NCBI GenBank assembly: GCA_035653615.1
Contig: DASRBN010000005.1
Coordinates: 62,001 to 126,000, forward strand
Direction: 5' to 3'
From: Ktedonobacteraceae bacterium
GTDB lineage: Bacteria > Chloroflexota > Ktedonobacteria > Ktedonobacterales > Ktedonobacteraceae
Length of the DNA: 64,000 nucleotides
Shown here piece by piece: positions 10,065 through 18,954 of the stretch. Every line of letters starts with the position of its first letter. Positions within the stretch are counted from its first letter, which is position 1. The translations under genes and the position numbers were made by a program. A model generated the notes under the pieces. That model worked only from the letters and a program-made list of their open reading frames with translations. It made no database searches and was not told the DNA's origin.

Positions 10065-10736
10065 TCACGGCTCCTTTAACTGGTAACCAAATCCCCTGAT
10101 GGTCTGAATCACGTTAGGCTCTCCATTCTCACACAACTTACGCCTTAGATAGCGAATATAGACATCGATAACGTTCGAAAGATGTTCCGCCTCAACATTC
10201 CATAAATGTTCCGCGATCATCATGCGACTCAACACCTGTCGTGGGTTGCGCATCAGCAATTCCAGCAGCATATATTCCTTGCTTGTAAGTGTAATAGCTC
10301 GATCTCCCCGGTATACCTCGTGAGTCCCTATATTGAGAGTAATGTCCATAAATCGTAATTCCGTCGTCTTCGACGTACTTTCTCGCCGCAACAAAGCGCG
10401 CACGCGTGCCTCCAGTTCGCGAAAGGCAAAAGGCTTCGTCAGGTAATCATCGGCCCCCAGGTCCAGCCCATTCACCCGTTCATCGATACCATCCAGTGCT
10501 GTCAAAAACAGGATTGGCGTTTTCTTCCCCGCGTCTCGCAGCCGCCGGCAGACCTCAAACCCACTGAGGCCTGGTAACAGCACATCCAGGATGATCAAAT
10601 CATATGGTGCAGCAAAGCTATAGGAGAGCGCCTCCTCACCCTCCTCAACAAGATCAACAGCATAATGATTGCCCTCCAGCCCTTTCTTCAGACTGGGGCC
10701 TAAATGAGTATCATCTTCCGCGACTAATATCCTCAT
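10065..10736 (-). CDS. OmpR/PhoB-family response regulator
   Basis: A 223-aa DNA-binding regulator paired with the adjacent kinase. The receiver domain has acidic residues in VAEDD at the N terminus, the phosphoacceptor D51 in LIILDVLLPG, and the conserved lysine in DDYLTKPFAF. The C-terminal winged helix ends in VIQTIRGFGYQLKEP, typical of OmpR-type proteins. It is the promoter-proximal gene of the pair. The phosphofructokinase gene ends 7 nt upstream of its region, so all three may share a transcript, although their functions need not be linked. Confidence 0.94.
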   Translation of the reverse strand: MRILVAEDDTHLGPSLKKGLEGNHYAVDLVEEGEEALSYSFAAPYDLIILDVLLPGLSGFEVCRRLRDAGKKTPILFLTALDGIDERVNGLDLGADDYLTKPFAFRELEARVRALLRRESTSKTTELRFMDITLNIGTHEVYRGDRAITLTSKEYMLLELLMRNPRQVLSRMMIAEHLWNVEAEHLSNVIDVYIRYLRRKLCENGEPNVIQTIRGFGYQLKEP

Positions 10737-10743
10737 ATTTTTT

Positions 10744-11958
10744 TTACACCTGTGGCCGGTACGGGCCGGTAATATGCTCGAAATTGGGGCGATAACGCGT
10801 CGTATGGTAATCCTCCAGGCTTACCCGGCGCGCGGGCAAGTTCTTACCTGGAATATCGGTTGAGATAAACTGTCCATCCCGGTGTGCCGCCATGACTCCG
10901 TGGATACCCTGCCGCACCAGGCTCGTAACCACGTTAGCATAAAAGACCGCCATATGCTTATCGTACACCTCCGGCTCGCCGCTGCGCAAGAAATAGGTCA
11001 AATCGATGGGCAGAAAACGAATATTGGGAAGGCGCTTCGCAAGCTCGTCGGCAAGAAATTCGGCTACATTGGCCTTTTTGCGGTGTCCATAAGCATCGGC
11101 CGGGCCAGTTTCTGGCACCGGAACCCCCAGGTTAGCCCCCTCCGAAAGGATGACGGTCGAGTAATGGCGCGGATTATGCCGGTCCTGCAGAATAAGCTCC
11201 GCCAGCCTGTCGATATTAGCAGGCGCTTCAGGGATCAACACACGATCCGCCCATGTGGCTATGGCCGTTTCCAGCGCGGTAAACCCCGCGTCACGCCCAA
11301 ACATGCGGAATAGCACAGTCTCACTATGCGAGCCTGCCGTGGAGCGGATGCGCGTAATAAACTCCGCCGCCCGGCTGATGGCCGTCTGAAATCCGATGCA
11401 ATAATCCGTACCATGCACATCATTGTCCATCGTCTTGGGAATACCCCAGACAGGCACGCCCTTCGCCGCCAGTATTGCTCCATAACTCAAGGTATCGTCG
11501 CCGCCTATGACAACCAGTCCATCGAGTTCAAGAAACTTCAAATTCTCCAGCACCTCATTCGTCAGATCAACGCGATCATCGGGAGCGTGTCCGGCACCGT
11601 ATGCCGCGAGATATGGCGGAAGATCACCAACACGCACCCGTGCTGGATTCGTGCGTGTCGATTGCAGAATCGTACCTCCCTGGCGATCAATGGTACGCGT
11701 ATTGAGCCGGTTTAATGGCAAGATATAATTGCTGTCCCAGGTCTTGGGGTCATCCGCGTCGAAAATAAGGTTGTTCAGACCACGCGCGCGGTCAAGAAAA
11801 GTAATTCCTTCCCACCCCTCACGAATACCTGTAATACGAATGCCCAATGGTTCTGTGCTATAGACAAGCGCTTTGATAGCCGCATTCAACCCCGGTACGT
11901 CGCCACCGCCGGTCAATACACCGAGCGCGCGTACAGGTCTGGATAATTGTCCTGGCAT
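10744..11958 (-). CDS. pfkA: 6-phosphofructokinase with pyrophosphate-type signature
   Basis: Phosphorylates fructose 6-phosphate in glycolysis; 404 aa. The N-terminal GVLTGGGDVPGLNAAI motif and the substrate-binding PKTMDND motif with catalytic base D178 are clear. Two positions that separate ATP-dependent from PPi-dependent enzymes carry the PPi-type residues. D155 in GGDDT replaces the glycine of the ATP-type GGDGS, and K175 in PKTMD replaces the glycine of PGTID. By established family rules this predicts PPi as phosphoryl donor and a reversible, non-allosteric enzyme. The protein is also longer than the 320-aa bacterial ATP-PFKs. The reverse-strand upstream region carries a weak AGGACTTAG-like site before the ATG. 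The symbol follows the family name only. Confidence 0.88.
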   Translation of the reverse strand: MPGQLSRPVRALGVLTGGGDVPGLNAAIKALVYSTEPLGIRITGIREGWEGITFLDRARGLNNLIFDADDPKTWDSNYILPLNRLNTRTIDRQGGTILQSTRTNPARVRVGDLPPYLAAYGAGHAPDDRVDLTNEVLENLKFLELDGLVVIGGDDTLSYGAILAAKGVPVWGIPKTMDNDVHGTDYCIGFQTAISRAAEFITRIRSTAGSHSETVLFRMFGRDAGFTALETAIATWADRVLIPEAPANIDRLAELILQDRHNPRHYSTVILSEGANLGVPVPETGPADAYGHRKKANVAEFLADELAKRLPNIRFLPIDLTYFLRSGEPEVYDKHMAVFYANVVTSLVRQGIHGVMAAHRDGQFISTDIPGKNLPARRVSLEDYHTTRYRPNFEHITGPYRPQV

Positions 11959-12024
11959 CTAAGTCCTCGCTTCTTGTTCTATTTCTACTGCCTGCTCATC
12001 GTCATTTGGTGAAGGACCCCTTGC

Positions 12025-13206
12025 CTAGAAGGCAGGGGCTTCTATAGGAATTGCTCCCTGTTGGCTTCTTCCAAGCCGGAGTATATTTATGGCAGCGTTG
12101 GTATCTCTATCGAGAACTACCCCACAATGGACACAGATGTGTACCCGTTCATCCAGTTCTTTATGGGGGCATTCTTGCAAACAACTGCTGCAGATCTGGC
12201 TGGTTTTGTAGGGGTTGACTTTGAGCATGGTACGACCGGCGCATGCTGCCTTGTACGCAACCATGTGCTGAAACATTCCCCATCCAGCATCAAGAATTGA
12301 CTTGTTGAGTCCGGCCTTTGCACTAGCCCCGTTGGGAAGATATTTCCCCTGTTCGTCCTGTTTTGCCTTCGGGCGTTTCACCAGATTGTCTGTGTGCAAG
12401 TCTTCAAAGACAATCGTTTGATGACGCTCGACAAGCCTCTTTGCTTGCTTATGCAGGAAATCACGGCGTTGGTTGGCTCTCTTCCTTTGGGCCTTTGCTA
12501 CCAACCTACGGGCTTTTTCACGGCGGTGAGAACCCCGCTTGCGCCTGTCTTTGACCTGTTGCCGCCGTGCAAGGGATTGCTCTGCCTTCCGGTAGTGCCT
12601 CGGATTGTCGATAACGGTTCCATCAGAAAGAGCCGCAAAGTGGAGTAGCCCAAGATCAATGCCCACTTCCTCGCTTGACATGGGCAATGGTTCGGGAGCT
12701 TCACACTCGCAAGAAAAGACGGCGTACCATTGTCCGGCCTCGTACTTGATGGTACAGGTTTTGATGGTGCCCTCAATGGGCCGATGCAGCTTGATCTTGA
12801 TGGAGCCGATTTTCGAGAGCGTGACACGCTTCTCGGAAAGACTATAGCCTCCTTGTGGATAGGTGAAACTGTTGTAGCGGTTGCGTCCCTGAAAGCGTGG
12901 GGAGCCTGGCTTTTCCCCAGTAGCAACCCGCCGGAAGAAGGCTTTGAAGGCCCTATCCAGACGCAAAAGCACATCTTGCAACACCTGAGAGTGTATCTGC
13001 TGGTACTCTTCTCGCAAGATGCCTTTGATTTCAGGCAGATCGCGCTTCTGGTGGTAGTAGCTGATCGATTTGCCAGCCATTTTGTAGGCATCACGGCGTT
13101 CGGAGAGGGCAGCATTATACACTTCTCGACACCGTGCCAGTGTCCAGAACAGAGTACGCTCTTGCTCTTTGTTGGGGTAGAGCCGGTACTTAAATGCCTT
13201 TCTCAT
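12025..13206 (-). CDS. tnpB: TnpB (IS605 OrfB) RNA-guided endonuclease, full length
   Basis: A 393-aa TnpB starting at MRKAFKYRLYPNKEQ, the usual N terminus; the frame is open upstream but that part lies inside tnpA. RuvC motif I is in VGIDLGLLHF, motif II in IVFEDLHTDNL and motif III in LDRDTNAAINI. A four-cysteine zinc ribbon (CSSC and CVHC) lies between motifs II and III. TnpB proteins cut DNA guided by a reRNA (omegaRNA) transcribed from the element's right end. Here that end overlaps the tnpB stop and the CCCC...GGGG hairpin around 12017-12038. Nothing looks damaged, so this is probably an active or recently active copy. Confidence 0.93.
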   Translation of the reverse strand: MRKAFKYRLYPNKEQERTLFWTLARCREVYNAALSERRDAYKMAGKSISYYHQKRDLPEIKGILREEYQQIHSQVLQDVLLRLDRAFKAFFRRVATGEKPGSPRFQGRNRYNSFTYPQGGYSLSEKRVTLSKIGSIKIKLHRPIEGTIKTCTIKYEAGQWYAVFSCECEAPEPLPMSSEEVGIDLGLLHFAALSDGTVIDNPRHYRKAEQSLARRQQVKDRRKRGSHRREKARRLVAKAQRKRANQRRDFLHKQAKRLVERHQTIVFEDLHTDNLVKRPKAKQDEQGKYLPNGASAKAGLNKSILDAGWGMFQHMVAYKAACAGRTMLKVNPYKTSQICSSCLQECPHKELDERVHICVHCGVVLDRDTNAAINILRLGRSQQGAIPIEAPAF

Positions 13207-13601
13207 CGGTTCTTTTGTCCTTCCACATAGCGTTTCAGGGTTTCCAGTGTCACGCCCCCTACCGTGGCACAAAAATAGGTATTCGTCCACAAAGAGGGCA
13301 AGCGGCGTTTTAACGGTGGAAACTCTTGCCTCAAGTAGCGGCTACTTGTTCCCTTGATATACTTCACAAGCCGATGGATACCGAATTGTGGGTCACAACC
13401 GAGAAGCAAATGGACATGATCGGGCATGACTTCCATTTCAATCAGTTCTTGTCCCCACTTCTCTACTGTTTCCATGATGATAGTTTTGAGCCGTTCATCT
13501 ACAGGTGGCACAAGTACCTTACGTCGGTACTTAGGACAAAACACCACATGATAATGGCAGATGTACGCTATGTTGTTGTTTGTCTTCAGTTCATATTTCA
13601 T
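13203..13601 (-). CDS. tnpA: TnpA, Y1 HUH transposase of IS200/IS605
   Basis: A 132-aa REP-associated/IS200-type transposase. The HUH metal-binding motif is in MPDHVHLLLG, and the nucleophilic tyrosine is probably the one in KRYVEGQ near the C terminus. The start MKYELKTNNN was chosen because it matches the compact family length; upstream codons run into the element's left-end palindrome. Its last bases overlap the tnpB ATG (ATGA-type overlap), coupling the two. TnpA excises and inserts the element as single-stranded DNA. Confidence 0.93.
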   Translation of the reverse strand: MKYELKTNNNIAYICHYHVVFCPKYRRKVLVPPVDERLKTIIMETVEKWGQELIEMEVMPDHVHLLLGCDPQFGIHRLVKYIKGTSSRYLRQEFPPLKRRLPSLWTNTYFCATVGGVTLETLKRYVEGQKNR

Positions 13602-13614
13602 ACAAGATAGGATA

Positions 13615-13660
13615 CCACAGAGCAATAGATACACTTGCAAGTGTATCTATTGCTCTGTGG
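13615..13660. repeat. Perfect 46-bp palindrome upstream of tnpA
   Basis: The 23 bases at 13615-13637 are the exact reverse complement of 13638-13660, with no loop and no mismatch. The palindrome lies 14 bp upstream of the tnpA start, between the coding region and the left-end hairpins. In RNA it would make a very stable hairpin that could block readthrough transcription or hide the tnpA ribosome site, as known for IS200. In single-stranded DNA it would make a cruciform arm. Confidence 0.9.
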
Positions 13661-13715
13661 AGGGCCTTCTCTCCCCCTGCCTGAAGGCCAGGGGGCTTAC
13701 GGCACGTAAGCTAAG

Positions 13716-13999
13716 ATGAGAATCTGACATCGGCAAAGCATTCCTCTCCATTTCATGAAAAAAGCATACCACATTCGCACCGAATCGGAACAGAAGACCT
13801 ACCAGCACCAGGATCATTTATAAATCCAGTAGGGACAGGGACAAGCCATTGTCCCTATTGGACACGATGATGATGATTTCCCCATTCGATTGGAAAAATT
13901 CATCAGGAGCTAGTCGTGTTCGCTCGCCTTTTCAATTGCCCTGTACCAGCACGAGTGCTAGAGTTATGAGCGCTCTTGCAATCACCCTGTTGCCCCGCC
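13716..13999. other. Intergenic region with one hairpin
   Basis: No gene is visible. A perfect 8-bp inverted repeat (AGGGACAA-GCCA-TTGTCCCT, 13837-13856) lies in the middle without a following T-run. The rest shows no motif I recognise. Confidence 0.5.
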
Positions 14000-15022
14000 T
14001 CAATCTGACACCCTCGCCATAGGCGATGAGCCCGAAGTGCTCTGTTCCTTCGGCGCCAGGCGTGTTGGTCGCACTATCAACAGCGGCAATCTGGTAGTAT
14101 GCAGGACACGCTCCGTTATGCTACCAAGCGTCCACCGCTGCAGGCCACTATATCCATGTGTGGCCATAGCGATCATATCGCACCTGCCAAACGTCCCCGC
14201 ACCTTCCGCATCTTCACCATTTTCCGCCATGCGCACAATACCCCCGGCAATATCGTCATCAACAGTGACCGACCAGGTGATCGAGAGATGAAGATCATCT
14301 CCATAATTCGCGATCAGCCCTTTACGGATCTCTTGCACAGTAGCGCTCAGATTTTCTTTGGCCTTTTGCAAGATCATTGCGCGCTCGCTATAGCTCAACT
14401 GCTCTAGTGCCGGCATTACCACCACCTGCGTAAGATGGAGCGCGCCCCGCCCAGGAGCCGCCAGCCCTGCAATCAATTGCGCGGCTGGCGCGATTGCTGC
14501 CTCAGCGTGAGCAGAACCGTCCAGTGGAACCAGCGCTTTCAAAGAGCCGCTGCCATCCGGGTGCAAACCGGCCAGCGGCGGCTTCCCTTCGCGCAGGATG
14601 AGTACCGGAACCGGCGAAGCATGAGACACTTTCTCCGCGACACTTCCCATGATCCAGCGCGTCATGCCCGTGTAGCCATGGCTCGACAGAATGATCAGAT
14701 CCATACCATATGATTCGGCAGCCGAGAGTATATTCACAGCGGGTTGGCCGAAAAACACCAGTGTTCTGGTTTGTATATTCGCCAGGCTTTCCTCTTTCGC
14801 CAGGCGATCCAGGTAGTTCTTTGCCTCTTCAAGCTGGCTATCGATGGCCTGCTGCGTCACGAGTGGTTCAAGCGCCGTATATGAGGCAAACTGGTTGGAC
14901 ATACTCACAACCCGCAACAAAAAGATTGTGCTCCCGGAAGCACGCGCGAGACGTGCAGCAACCGCGACCGCCTCTTCCGCGCGCCGCGACCCATCGAGAG
15001 GAACCAGTATATTCTGATACAT
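14000..15022 (-). CDS. Tandem universal stress protein (two UspA domains)
   Basis: A 340-aa cytosolic protein with two UspA domains. The first begins MYQNILVPLDGSRRAEEA and the second at about residue 165 with LKALVPLDGSAHAEA. Both keep the ATP-binding loop: SSHGYTGMTRWIMGS in the first and ATHGYSGLQRWTLGS in the second, matching the G-x2-G-x9-G-S/T pattern of ATP-binding Usp proteins. The start at 15022 is supported by AAAGGAG just upstream; the open frame extends 11 codons further without such a site. Such proteins are induced by starvation or oxidative stress and act by binding nucleotide. No partner gene is adjacent. Confidence 0.92.
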   Translation of the reverse strand: MYQNILVPLDGSRRAEEAVAVAARLARASGSTIFLLRVVSMSNQFASYTALEPLVTQQAIDSQLEEAKNYLDRLAKEESLANIQTRTLVFFGQPAVNILSAAESYGMDLIILSSHGYTGMTRWIMGSVAEKVSHASPVPVLILREGKPPLAGLHPDGSGSLKALVPLDGSAHAEAAIAPAAQLIAGLAAPGRGALHLTQVVVMPALEQLSYSERAMILQKAKENLSATVQEIRKGLIANYGDDLHLSITWSVTVDDDIAGGIVRMAENGEDAEGAGTFGRCDMIAMATHGYSGLQRWTLGSITERVLHTTRLPLLIVRPTRLAPKEQSTSGSSPMARVSD

Positions 15023-15206
15023 AAACGAACTCCTTTCAGCATCGCCGGTGATCATTCATCACCAGTGTTTCTCTCCTGCGGTTGAGAAACCGAGGGCGGG
15101 TACCTTCTTCACCGGCTCGCCCTTATCCCTCTGCTCAGAGGATAGCGCGCTGAAATCACGGAGCAATCACATTCGGGGGATAGAATATCACAATGTGACA
15201 TATCGA

Positions 15207-15263
15207 TTTTGAGATTCTTCCCCTTCGTTCCTCAGGGCTTCGGCTTACTTCACTCAGCATGAC
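15207..15263. repeat. Family B repeat overlapping the end of the molybdenum hydroxylase gene
   Basis: Read on the minus strand this is GTCATGCTGAGTGAAGTAAG followed by CCGAAGCCCTGAGGAACGAAG and GGGAAGAATCTC. It is a variant of the dispersed GTCATTCTGAGCGCAGCGAAG repeat also found near 21.4, 25.2, 48.1 and 57.1 kb. Its first bases encode the last four residues and the stop of the gene ending at 15250. Confidence 0.75.
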
Positions 15264-17625
15264 GTAATAGCCTCCAAACCTTTTCCGGCTTCAGTGGCAT
15301 GTCGATCTCCTTGATCCCCAGTGGCTCAAGCGCGTCCAGTACCGCATTCACTATCGCGGGCGGAGCGCCAATGCAGCCTGCTTCGCCCACACCCTTTGCC
15401 CCGGTTGGATTGAAAGGCGAAGGCGTCTCGACAAAATCCGTCAGGAACTCAGGTATCTGCGTGGCAATCGGCAGCGCGTAATCCATCAATGTGCCCGTGA
15501 GAAGCTGCCCGTCCTCGTCATACTGCACCTCCTCATAGAGCGCCTGCCCAATGCCCTGGGCGATGCTACCGTGTATCTGCGATTCGGCAAGGTAGTGATT
15601 GAGTACGCGCCCGCAATCGTCAACCGCTACATATTTAAGAATATGCACCTCGCCGGTTTCAGTTTCTATCTCCACCACCGCTACATGCGTGCCAGAAGCA
15701 TAGGTCGCGCCCTGCGGACTGAAATCTCGCCATGCCGCCAGCCCCTCGATAGGAACGTCATTTGACGGATTGGCAGCCTCACGTTCAATCAAATCGGGCT
15801 GTTCCTCCACCAGCCGGGCAAGTTCTCCTAAGGCAATAGACCGCGCAGGCACCCCTCGTACCATCACACTGCCATTCTCCATCGCCAGGTCTGCCGGGGC
15901 CGCTTCCAATCTGCTTGCCGCCACTCGCATAGCCTTTTCGCGCACAGCCTCGGCTGCCAGCTGCACAGCAGAACCGGCGACCTGGGTGACACGGCTGCCA
16001 AATGTGCCAATGCTAAAACCCGGCAAGCTCGAATCGTTCATCTGCACTTCCACTTTTGAACCCGGTAGGCCAAATACACTTGCCGCGATCCGGGCAAAAG
16101 CCGTAAAATGTCCCTGGCCGTTATGTGCTACGCCGCTTTGAACCAGAATAGTTCCATCCCTGCGAATGCGTACCGTTGCTGCTTCGCGGAGCATGCCGGG
16201 CGGAGCCGCGTTATCGCCCGTCAGTTCAATAAAGCTGGATATCCCGATGCCGAGCAACCTGGGATCTCCTGACTTCCGCCTTCGCAATTGTTCTTTGCGC
16301 AAACTCGTGTACTCGGATAATTCTAAGGCCCTATCCAGTGCGGCAGCGTAATTGCCACTATCGTATCTGACACCCGTCACAGTCGTGTAAGGGAAAGCAT
16401 CCACTGAAATAAAGTTGCGCCGTCGCAGTTCGGCAGCATCGATCTTCAGTTCGCGCGCGATGCGATCCATAGTCCGTTCCACAATATATGTCGCTTCGGG
16501 CCGTCCCGCGCCCCTGTAAGGAGCGGTCGGCACCTTGTTGGTGAGCACTCCCACCACCTCGCTCTCCACCGCCTGTATTCGATATGGGCCGCACAGAAAA
16601 GACGGAGTGCGATTAGGAACCATGGCAGTTGCCCCGGCTAGAAACGCGCCAAGATCGGCAATCGTGCGTACTCTTAAGCCAAGAACCCGCCCATCAGCTT
16701 TGACTGCCGCCTCGATATAGTTTACCTGGCCGCGCCCATGCGTCTGAGCCTGCAAATTCTCGCTACGCCCCTCAATCCATTTCACCGCCCTCCCCAATCT
16801 CACTGCCAGCGCTGCCGCCACGATTTCCTCCCCTAAAAGCGCGTTTTTAGCGCCAAAAGCACCGCCTACATCCGCATTTCGCACTCGAATATGGCGCCGG
16901 TCCAGGTGCAAAAAAGTAGCCAGCGTATCTCGCGCCCTGAAAATGGATTGACAAGACAGCCAGGCCGCAAGCTCGCCACTGGCCGGGTCAAAGTCAAACA
17001 TGCAAGCTCGCGGCTCAATTGAGCTCGGCGCCAGCCGCTGGTTGACTACTCGCAGCCGCACAATCTGATCCGCCTGCTCGAAAGCGCTCGCGATATCGCC
17101 GCCCCTCATCTGCGAAGTGAAAGCAACATTTGAGCCTGTTTCCTCATACAGCAAAGGCGCATCCCCTTGCAGCGCTTGCTCCGCGTCCGTCACTGCCTCT
17201 AGAGGCTCATACTCAACCTCCACCAGGTCGCGCGCATCCATCGCGGCATACAGGCTTTCTGCCACCACAACAGCCACCGCATCGCCTGCGTAACGCGCTT
17301 TTCCTATAGCCATAGGACGCCGCTCCGGTTTCTTGAGGCCGGGCACAGGAATGGTATCGAGGACAGGCATGTCTTTTACCAGTTCCGCGCCCTCGAAGAC
17401 ACCAACTACCCCCGGCACAGCTCTGGCAGCATCAAGACGCATATTTTTGATCTCCGCGTGTCCATAGGGGCTACGAACTACCGCCATATAAAGCGCAGCA
17501 GGCCGACCCTCTGCCGGTCTCAAATCGTCAACGTACCGCCCGTGACCGGTTATCAGCGGATAATCCTCTTTGCGCCGTTCAAATCCCGTTGAAGAGCCTG
17601 TAGCATTCAATTGTTCTGCTTCCAT
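15250..17625 (-). CDS. Molybdenum hydroxylase large subunit (xanthine dehydrogenase / form II CoxL-like)
   Basis: A 791-aa molybdopterin-cytosine-dinucleotide-binding subunit of the xanthine oxidase family. The N-terminal domain begins near GFERRKEDYPLITGHGRYVDD, and the cofactor-binding part contains VGGAFGAKN and the PTAPYRGAGRPEATY loop. That loop matches the AYRGAGR signature of form II CoxL-like enzymes, not the Cys-containing AYXCSFR loop of true CO dehydrogenase, so the substrate is more likely an aldehyde, purine or other heterocycle. The conserved glutamate region GAKGVGEAGCIGAPPA is near the C terminus. The ATG at 17625 has only a weak AAGGGT site; the frame is open to 17889 but that part overlaps the divergent gene. 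FAD and 2Fe-2S subunits are not adjacent. The last codons derive from a dispersed repeat. A paralogue starts at 62197. Confidence 0.88.
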   Translation of the reverse strand: MEAEQLNATGSSTGFERRKEDYPLITGHGRYVDDLRPAEGRPAALYMAVVRSPYGHAEIKNMRLDAARAVPGVVGVFEGAELVKDMPVLDTIPVPGLKKPERRPMAIGKARYAGDAVAVVVAESLYAAMDARDLVEVEYEPLEAVTDAEQALQGDAPLLYEETGSNVAFTSQMRGGDIASAFEQADQIVRLRVVNQRLAPSSIEPRACMFDFDPASGELAAWLSCQSIFRARDTLATFLHLDRRHIRVRNADVGGAFGAKNALLGEEIVAAALAVRLGRAVKWIEGRSENLQAQTHGRGQVNYIEAAVKADGRVLGLRVRTIADLGAFLAGATAMVPNRTPSFLCGPYRIQAVESEVVGVLTNKVPTAPYRGAGRPEATYIVERTMDRIARELKIDAAELRRRNFISVDAFPYTTVTGVRYDSGNYAAALDRALELSEYTSLRKEQLRRRKSGDPRLLGIGISSFIELTGDNAAPPGMLREAATVRIRRDGTILVQSGVAHNGQGHFTAFARIAASVFGLPGSKVEVQMNDSSLPGFSIGTFGSRVTQVAGSAVQLAAEAVREKAMRVAASRLEAAPADLAMENGSVMVRGVPARSIALGELARLVEEQPDLIEREAANPSNDVPIEGLAAWRDFSPQGATYASGTHVAVVEIETETGEVHILKYVAVDDCGRVLNHYLAESQIHGSIAQGIGQALYEEVQYDEDGQLLTGTLMDYALPIATQIPEFLTDFVETPSPFNPTGAKGVGEAGCIGAPPAIVNAVLDALEPLGIKEIDMPLKPEKVWRLLRHAE

Positions 17626-17707
17626 ATTTTTACCCTTGCATGCATTCCTAATGTATGGTAGAGTTGAGTTCATAATTGGTCGATTGCAACCGAAAGGAGC
17701 TGGCACA

Positions 17708-18922
17708 ATGCTCTCAATGCCCGATTCGCACCAGCCTGTGCAGCATAGCAACACATCGACATCCGCGTGGACAAGGCGCCTGATCGTCCTGCTCACCATC
17801 CTCGCCGCTCTTGCCCTGGCCCTCGTCATACTCTGGGCCGCCAGCCATATTACCACATCGCTGCTCATCATCGCAGTAGCCGCCCTCATCGCCTATGCCA
17901 TCACACCACTGGTAGCCCTTTTCAGACGCTTCATACCGCGCCCGCTTGCCATTCTTGCCTCCTATCTCATCGTTCTGATCATTCTCGGCTTAGTTTTCTA
18001 CTTGATCATCACAACCATGATTGCCCAACTCTCTGCCCTGGCAAATAATGTCAGTATCTGGTTGACACCCACCAGTAATGGCGGAAATTCCCCCCTCGTC
18101 GGCATCTTGCTACGCTTAGGCCTGACCGCCAATCAGATTCAGTCCATCGCGCAGCAGCTCGGATCCCAGCTCACCAGTATTGCGGGCAGCGTTGCCGGTG
18201 GAATTTTGCCGGTCATTCAAGGGATCGCCAGCGGTATCCTCAACATCCTGCTTACCCTCGTCATCAGCATTTACCTGTTAGTAGATGGCAAGCGTATCAA
18301 TGAATGGTTGCGTACCCGGACGCCATTATCACAGAGAGGGCGTGTTGAAACGCTTATTACCGTCTTCCAGCATGTTGTTGGCAATTATATCCGCGGCCAG
18401 TTTACCCTGTCCATCGTCATCGGAATAATCGTCGGCATAGGTATGGCTATTCTGGGGCTGCGTTCTTATGCCGTTCTCCTCGGCGTTCTCTCTTTCGTCA
18501 CCGAATTTATTCCGGTACTCGGTACCATCATCTGCGGCACCGTCGCCGTCCTCCTGGCGCTCACACAGGGCTGGCTGACCGCCATCCTCGTCCTGGCCTA
18601 TTTCGTACTCGTACACATCTTCGAGGGCTATATCCTGGCCCCGCGTCTCGTTGGCAAGGCGGTAGGATTGAACCCCGCCATCTCCTTACTGGCCCTCAGC
18701 ATCGGCGCCGAACTCTTCGGACCGTGGGGCGCCATCTTCGCCTCCCCCATCGCCGGTCTGCTCCAGGCCCTCGCCGTTGCCCTCTGGATCAACTATCGCA
18801 GGACACACCGCGAAGAATTTCCAGTTGTGGAAGAGGAGACGCCGCAAGCCCCCGTTGGCATTGCCGTTGCCCCTACCATACCCGCTATCCAACCAGGCGA
18901 CAACAACGGGGCGAAGGAGTAA
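17708..18922 (+). CDS. AI-2E family transporter (TqsA/PerM-like)
   Basis: A 404-aa polytopic membrane protein with about eight hydrophobic segments, beginning with RRLIVLLTILAALALALVIL near residues 24-43. The central amphipathic region and the paired helices at about 230-330 (LSFVTEFIPVLGTIICG) match the AI-2E exporter/PerM family. Members export small molecules or exchange sodium and protons; the substrate here is not known. The ATG at 17708 is preceded by AAAGGAG; a longer frame from 17570 would overlap the divergent gene starting at 17625. The 82-bp gap must hold both promoters. Confidence 0.88.
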   Translation: MLSMPDSHQPVQHSNTSTSAWTRRLIVLLTILAALALALVILWAASHITTSLLIIAVAALIAYAITPLVALFRRFIPRPLAILASYLIVLIILGLVFYLIITTMIAQLSALANNVSIWLTPTSNGGNSPLVGILLRLGLTANQIQSIAQQLGSQLTSIAGSVAGGILPVIQGIASGILNILLTLVISIYLLVDGKRINEWLRTRTPLSQRGRVETLITVFQHVVGNYIRGQFTLSIVIGIIVGIGMAILGLRSYAVLLGVLSFVTEFIPVLGTIICGTVAVLLALTQGWLTAILVLAYFVLVHIFEGYILAPRLVGKAVGLNPAISLLALSIGAELFGPWGAIFASPIAGLLQALAVALWINYRRTHREEFPVVEEETPQAPVGIAVAPTIPAIQPGDNNGAKE

Positions 18923-18930
18923 AATAATAT

Positions 18931-18954
18931 AAGGGCGACCCTTGCGGTCACCCT
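18931..18954. repeat. Family C repeat
   Basis: AAGGGCGACCCTTGCGGTCACCCT, a short imperfect palindrome just after the transporter stop. A partial copy (GTGGTCGCCCTCCAGTTGCC) follows at about 19001-19020. Similar units occur at 35561-35584 and 54077-54099. Confidence 0.6.

Larger units (their letters stand above)
12005..13715 (-). mobile_element. IS200/IS605-family insertion sequence, apparently complete
   Basis: An element of about 1.7 kb holding tnpA and tnpB in the same direction with overlapping stop and start codons. At the tnpB end a subterminal hairpin reads CCCCTTGCCTAGAAGGCAGGGG (12017-12038), and at the tnpA end a matching hairpin CCCCCTGCCTGAAGGCCAGG lies near 13673-13692, followed by GCTTACG-GCA-CGTAAGC at 13695-13711. 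Such subterminal hairpins are what the Y1 transposase TnpA recognises in this family, which lacks terminal inverted repeats. The exact cleavage positions are not determined; the ends given are estimates. Confidence 0.8.

Noticed and set aside
17626-17889. N-terminal extension of the molybdenum hydroxylase
   Set aside because: The added 88 residues overlap the divergent transporter gene, have no family similarity and no ribosome site; the ATG at 17625 gives the normal N terminus.
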